A model generated the notes under the pieces. That model did no database searches, was not told where the DNA came from, and worked only from the letters and a program-made list of their open reading frames with translations. From positions 1 to 55,174 of the forward strand of contig NZ_VTHK01000055.1 in the NCBI RefSeq assembly GCF_009765355.1: 55,174 nt of DNA. The letters are read 5' to 3'. The first letter of the stretch is position 1, and each line of letters starts with the position of its first letter. Shown here piece after piece: positions 52,934-55,174 of this stretch. The stretch comes from Amycolatopsis anabasis (lineage in GTDB: Bacteria; Actinomycetota; Actinomycetes; Mycobacteriales; Pseudonocardiaceae). The position numbers were made by a program, and so were the translations under genes.

Positions 52934-53386
52934 ATGCGCATCGGGGAACTCGCCCGCCGCACGGGCGTCACCACCCGGGCTGTGCGGTACTACGAGGAGC
53001 AGGGCCTGCTCGCCTCCGAGCGCAGCAGCAGCGGCCAGCGCCACTACACGGAAGCCGCCGTCGACCGGATCCTGGTGATCCGTGAGCTCTACGCGGCCGG
53101 CCTGTCCAGCAAGACCATCGCCGAACTCACGCCCTGCGTCATCGACGGCAAGGCCACCCCCGAACTGCTCCACCGCCTGGCCATGGAACGCGACCACCTC
53201 GACCGCCACATCGCAGACCTCGCCCACACCCGGGACCGGCTCGACGCGGTCATCGCCGGCGCCTCCTCCACCCTGCACACAGGAATCCCCCGCCGACGGC
53301 GCACGACCTCCTCAGAGACCGGCGGGTGCCGCCCCGCCCGCGACCGGCAGCCAGGACGGGGAATCCGGCCCGGAAGCCACACGTGA
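52934..53386 (+). CDS. MerR-family transcriptional regulator
   Basis: A 150-residue regulator; ATG 52934 follows AGGGGAG. The winged HTH is standard (MRIGELARRTGVTTRAVRYY, EEQGLLASERSSSGQRHY), followed by the helix RELYAAGLSSKTIAEL and a dimerisation coiled coil (MERDHLDRHIADLAHTRDRL). No metal-binding Cys cluster is seen, so an organic effector is more likely. The C-terminal 30 residues are Arg/Pro-rich and run into decayed sequence, so the tail may be altered. It probably regulates the divergent hydrolase pair. Confidence 0.9.
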   Translation: MRIGELARRTGVTTRAVRYYEEQGLLASERSSSGQRHYTEAAVDRILVIRELYAAGLSSKTIAELTPCVIDGKATPELLHRLAMERDHLDRHIADLAHTRDRLDAVIAGASSTLHTGIPRRRRTTSSETGGCRPARDRQPGRGIRPGSHT

Positions 53387-53389
53387 TCT

Positions 53390-54240
53390 CGCCGACGACG
53401 GACGCGTCCGGGATCCGCGTGCCGAGCTGGGCCTTGGGCGCTTGCAGCTGCCGCACCCCGGCGACGATCGTGTTGCGCCGGTGAGCCGGTAGCTCTCCAA
53501 GACCTGGTGCTGAGTGGCGATGCCGGAACGGCTCGTCCACCCGGTCGCACGAAGCCGATCTTCGCGGACCTGCTCTGTTTCGATCATGGTGACCCACACC
53601 GCGGCCGCCAGTCGCTTCGGGGCGATTGCGAGGTCGCGCGAGTAGGCGTTCGTAGCCAGCACGATATGGTCCGCTCGCACCCGCCCGTCCGCTGTGGACA
53701 CCACCGGGTCGGTGCCGCCCGACTCCACCGCGCGGACCCTGGTCTTCTCGAAGACCCGGACACCTCGGCGCGCAGGCCGAGCGCTAACCGGCCCGGATCC
53801 AGCACGCCGCCCCTCGGCTCGCGCTTTCTTCCCAAGAACGACAGGCAGGCGGGGAGGTCCGGCCCCCGGTGGCGAATGCGACGTCCGCGCCCGCGGCGGC
53901 GAAGATCGAAGCCTTGCGCTCTGCGATCTTGAGCTGGCCCGCCGTCACGGCGGCCGCGACATTGCCGGTCGCCTCGTAGTGACAGTCGATGCCGAGGGAG
54001 CCGATCTGTTTCTCGACGAAGTCCACAGCGCGTTCGGCCAGAAGAACCATGCCGCCGAACCGGCGCGGGTGCAGCAGCTTGAGGATCTGCGGATCGCCGC
54101 CGGGGATGCTGCCCAGCTGGCTGGCATTGCGGGACTCGCGCCCGACCCGCAATAGCCCGCTTCCAGCAGAACGACGTCAACGCCTCGCTTCGCAAGCCGC
54201 AACGCCGTCGACATGCCCGTGTAGCCGCCACCGATCACCG
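53390..54240 (-). pseudogene. FAD-dependent oxidoreductase (DAO family), multiply frameshifted
   Basis: Consecutive family pieces appear in different minus-strand frames. They are MIGGGYTGMSTALRLAKRGV with VVLLEAGYCGSGAS (start near 54238), FGGMVLLAERAVDFVEKQIG with SIFAAAGADVAFATG, then DHIVLATNAYSRDLAIAPKR with QHQVLESYRLTG, and NTIVAGVRQLQAPKAQLG with GEITCGFRAGFPVLAAGRG. At least three frameshifts are needed to join them. This is a decayed DAO-family oxidase, possibly formerly paired with the RidA gene upstream. Confidence 0.8.
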
Positions 54241-54375
54241 TGATGTCACAGCTGATCGCACCGCGGAGGGACGGTGCGAGGTCAGCGGGCCCCTTCGCCC
54301 AGCCCTACTCGGAATAAGAACAGTGCCGGATTCCATTTTCGGCGCCTTTCGGATTATGCCGGGCAACGATGGCGT

Positions 54376-54755
54376 TCAGGTCGTACCGGCACCGGCCACC
54401 CCCACGACTCGGATCTCCACGCGGAATTCCGGCCTGGCCAGTTGGGTCACGCCGACCGACGTCCACGCTGGATAGTCGCTCGGCAGGAACTCGCCCCCGA
54501 TCTTGACGAAATCCGCGATCTCGCCACGCAAGTCCGTGTGGAACGTGGTGAGTTCGACGATGTCCGCGACCGTCGCGCCGGCCGCTTCGAGCACGGACCG
54601 GACTCCTGCGAAGGCCAGGCGGGCCTGCGCCGCCATGTCCGCCACGCCAGCACCACTCCGGTCGCCGGATCGACGCCGACCTGGCCGGAAACCCAGATCG
54701 AGTCTCCGACTCGGTTGGCCTGCGCGAAATGCAAGCGCTCGTAGATCTCCTTCAT
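54376..54755 (-). pseudogene. RidA-family (enamine/imine deaminase) gene with a frameshift
   Basis: ATG 54755 (AGGTGG upstream) begins MKEIYERLHFAQANRVGDSI then WVSGQVGVDPATGVV. Family sequence then continues in another frame, VADMAAQARLAFAGVRSVLE, VADIVELTTFHTDLRGEI, YPAWTSVGVTQLARPEFRVE, to 54376. A single one-base shift near 54650 joins the parts. RidA proteins hydrolyse reactive imines made by flavin amine/amino-acid oxidases, which fits the neighbouring DAO-type remnant. Confidence 0.8.
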
Positions 54756-55174
54756 CGGGCCACCTGCTCGGCCTCGGCATGCTCTCCGCGCTGCACTACA
54801 TGGTCGACCTCGTCGCCGGACACCACAGCATCGACGTCGACCTCGCGCAGCTGGATCTCGCCGGCCCGGCCGTCCACGCTGCCCCGGCTGCGGCCGACCG
54901 AGTTCTACGACCTGGTTGGTCGAGGTCGCGCTGATCCGCGCCAGACGCTCCAGCCGGGTCTTCGAACAGATCCGCGCCTTTCGGGCTATGGCTTTCCCGT
55001 TCACTCACCCAACCGCCACCTGTCGAACTCGGAGTTCCCAGCCATGTACTTGATCTTGAGAGCGTGCAGTTGCGGTAGCAGGAAGAGCACCAGCCTGCGC
55101 GAGATGGCAAGGCGGCGGCTAGGGGCTCGGAGACGGAAGCGGTTCAAGCACGTCGTTTGCGGGTCGAAACAGAG
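54756..55174. other. Right end without a supported gene
   Basis: A plus-strand piece (SALHYMVDLVAGHHSID) vaguely recalls PAP2 phosphatases, but the match is too short to call. Nothing else is recognisable. Confidence 0.25.

Noticed and set aside
54774..54934. Short PAP2-phosphatase-like piece (LHYMVDLVAG)
   Set aside because: Too short, without the upstream phosphatase motifs; may be chance.
1..55174. Possible cas genes belonging to the array
   Set aside because: No product in any frame resembles Cas1, Cas2, Cas3, Cas9, Cas10 or a RAMP protein; the tyrosine recombinases, DprA and prim-pol are unrelated to them.

Overview
The window is GC-rich actinomycete DNA (GC-rich third codon positions, many GTG starts, GGAGG ribosome sites, terminator hairpins often without a T-tract). 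It looks like part of a large conjugative plasmid or integrative element of a Pseudonocardia/Amycolatopsis-like host, with a worn catabolic island on the right. The genus is inferred, not proven. No rRNA, tRNA, cas or core chromosomal gene is visible.

Left end (1-3.1 kb): an orphan CRISPR-like array of 25 repeats and 24 spacers. Its repeats are strongly diverged. An IS630-family element is inserted at a TA dinucleotide inside one repeat. Next (3.1-16 kb) comes the transfer and replication module: a very long MobF (TrwC/TraI-type) relaxase with three C-terminal tandem repeats, a hairpin plus G-rich direct-repeat tract just upstream of it (candidate oriT), a triple zinc-ribbon protein, a divergent intergenic region with nested long inverted repeats (candidate origin), a coiled-coil/HTH protein whose ribosome site lies in a perfect hairpin, a four-helix membrane protein and a single-stranded DNA-binding protein.

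From 13.3 to 45.4 kb practically every gene is on the minus strand. Recognisable ones are a PadR-like and a LuxR-type regulator, a prim-pol-type primase, a ParB-like protein, a DUF4192 protein, DprA, a queuine tRNA-ribosyltransferase-like (DpdA/TGT-like) gene broken by an in-frame amber codon, a Cys-rich gene broken by an in-frame ochre codon, and a PAPS-reductase-like gene that has lost its PP-loop end. The rest are small unknown proteins, including a tandem paralogous pair. SSB, DprA, prim-pol and ParB fit handling of incoming single-stranded DNA and maintenance of the element (inference). A Tn554-like cassette of three tyrosine recombinases plus a small HTH/coiled-coil partner (39.4-45.4 kb) closes this part.

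Right end (45.4-55.2 kb): a GntR regulator diverging from an FAD monooxygenase with a palindrome between them, an IS110 fragment, a GMC oxidoreductase, an alpha/beta hydrolase coupled to an amidohydrolase-2 decarboxylase-like enzyme, a divergent MerR regulator, and decayed gamma-glutamyltransferase, FAD-dependent oxidoreductase and RidA genes.
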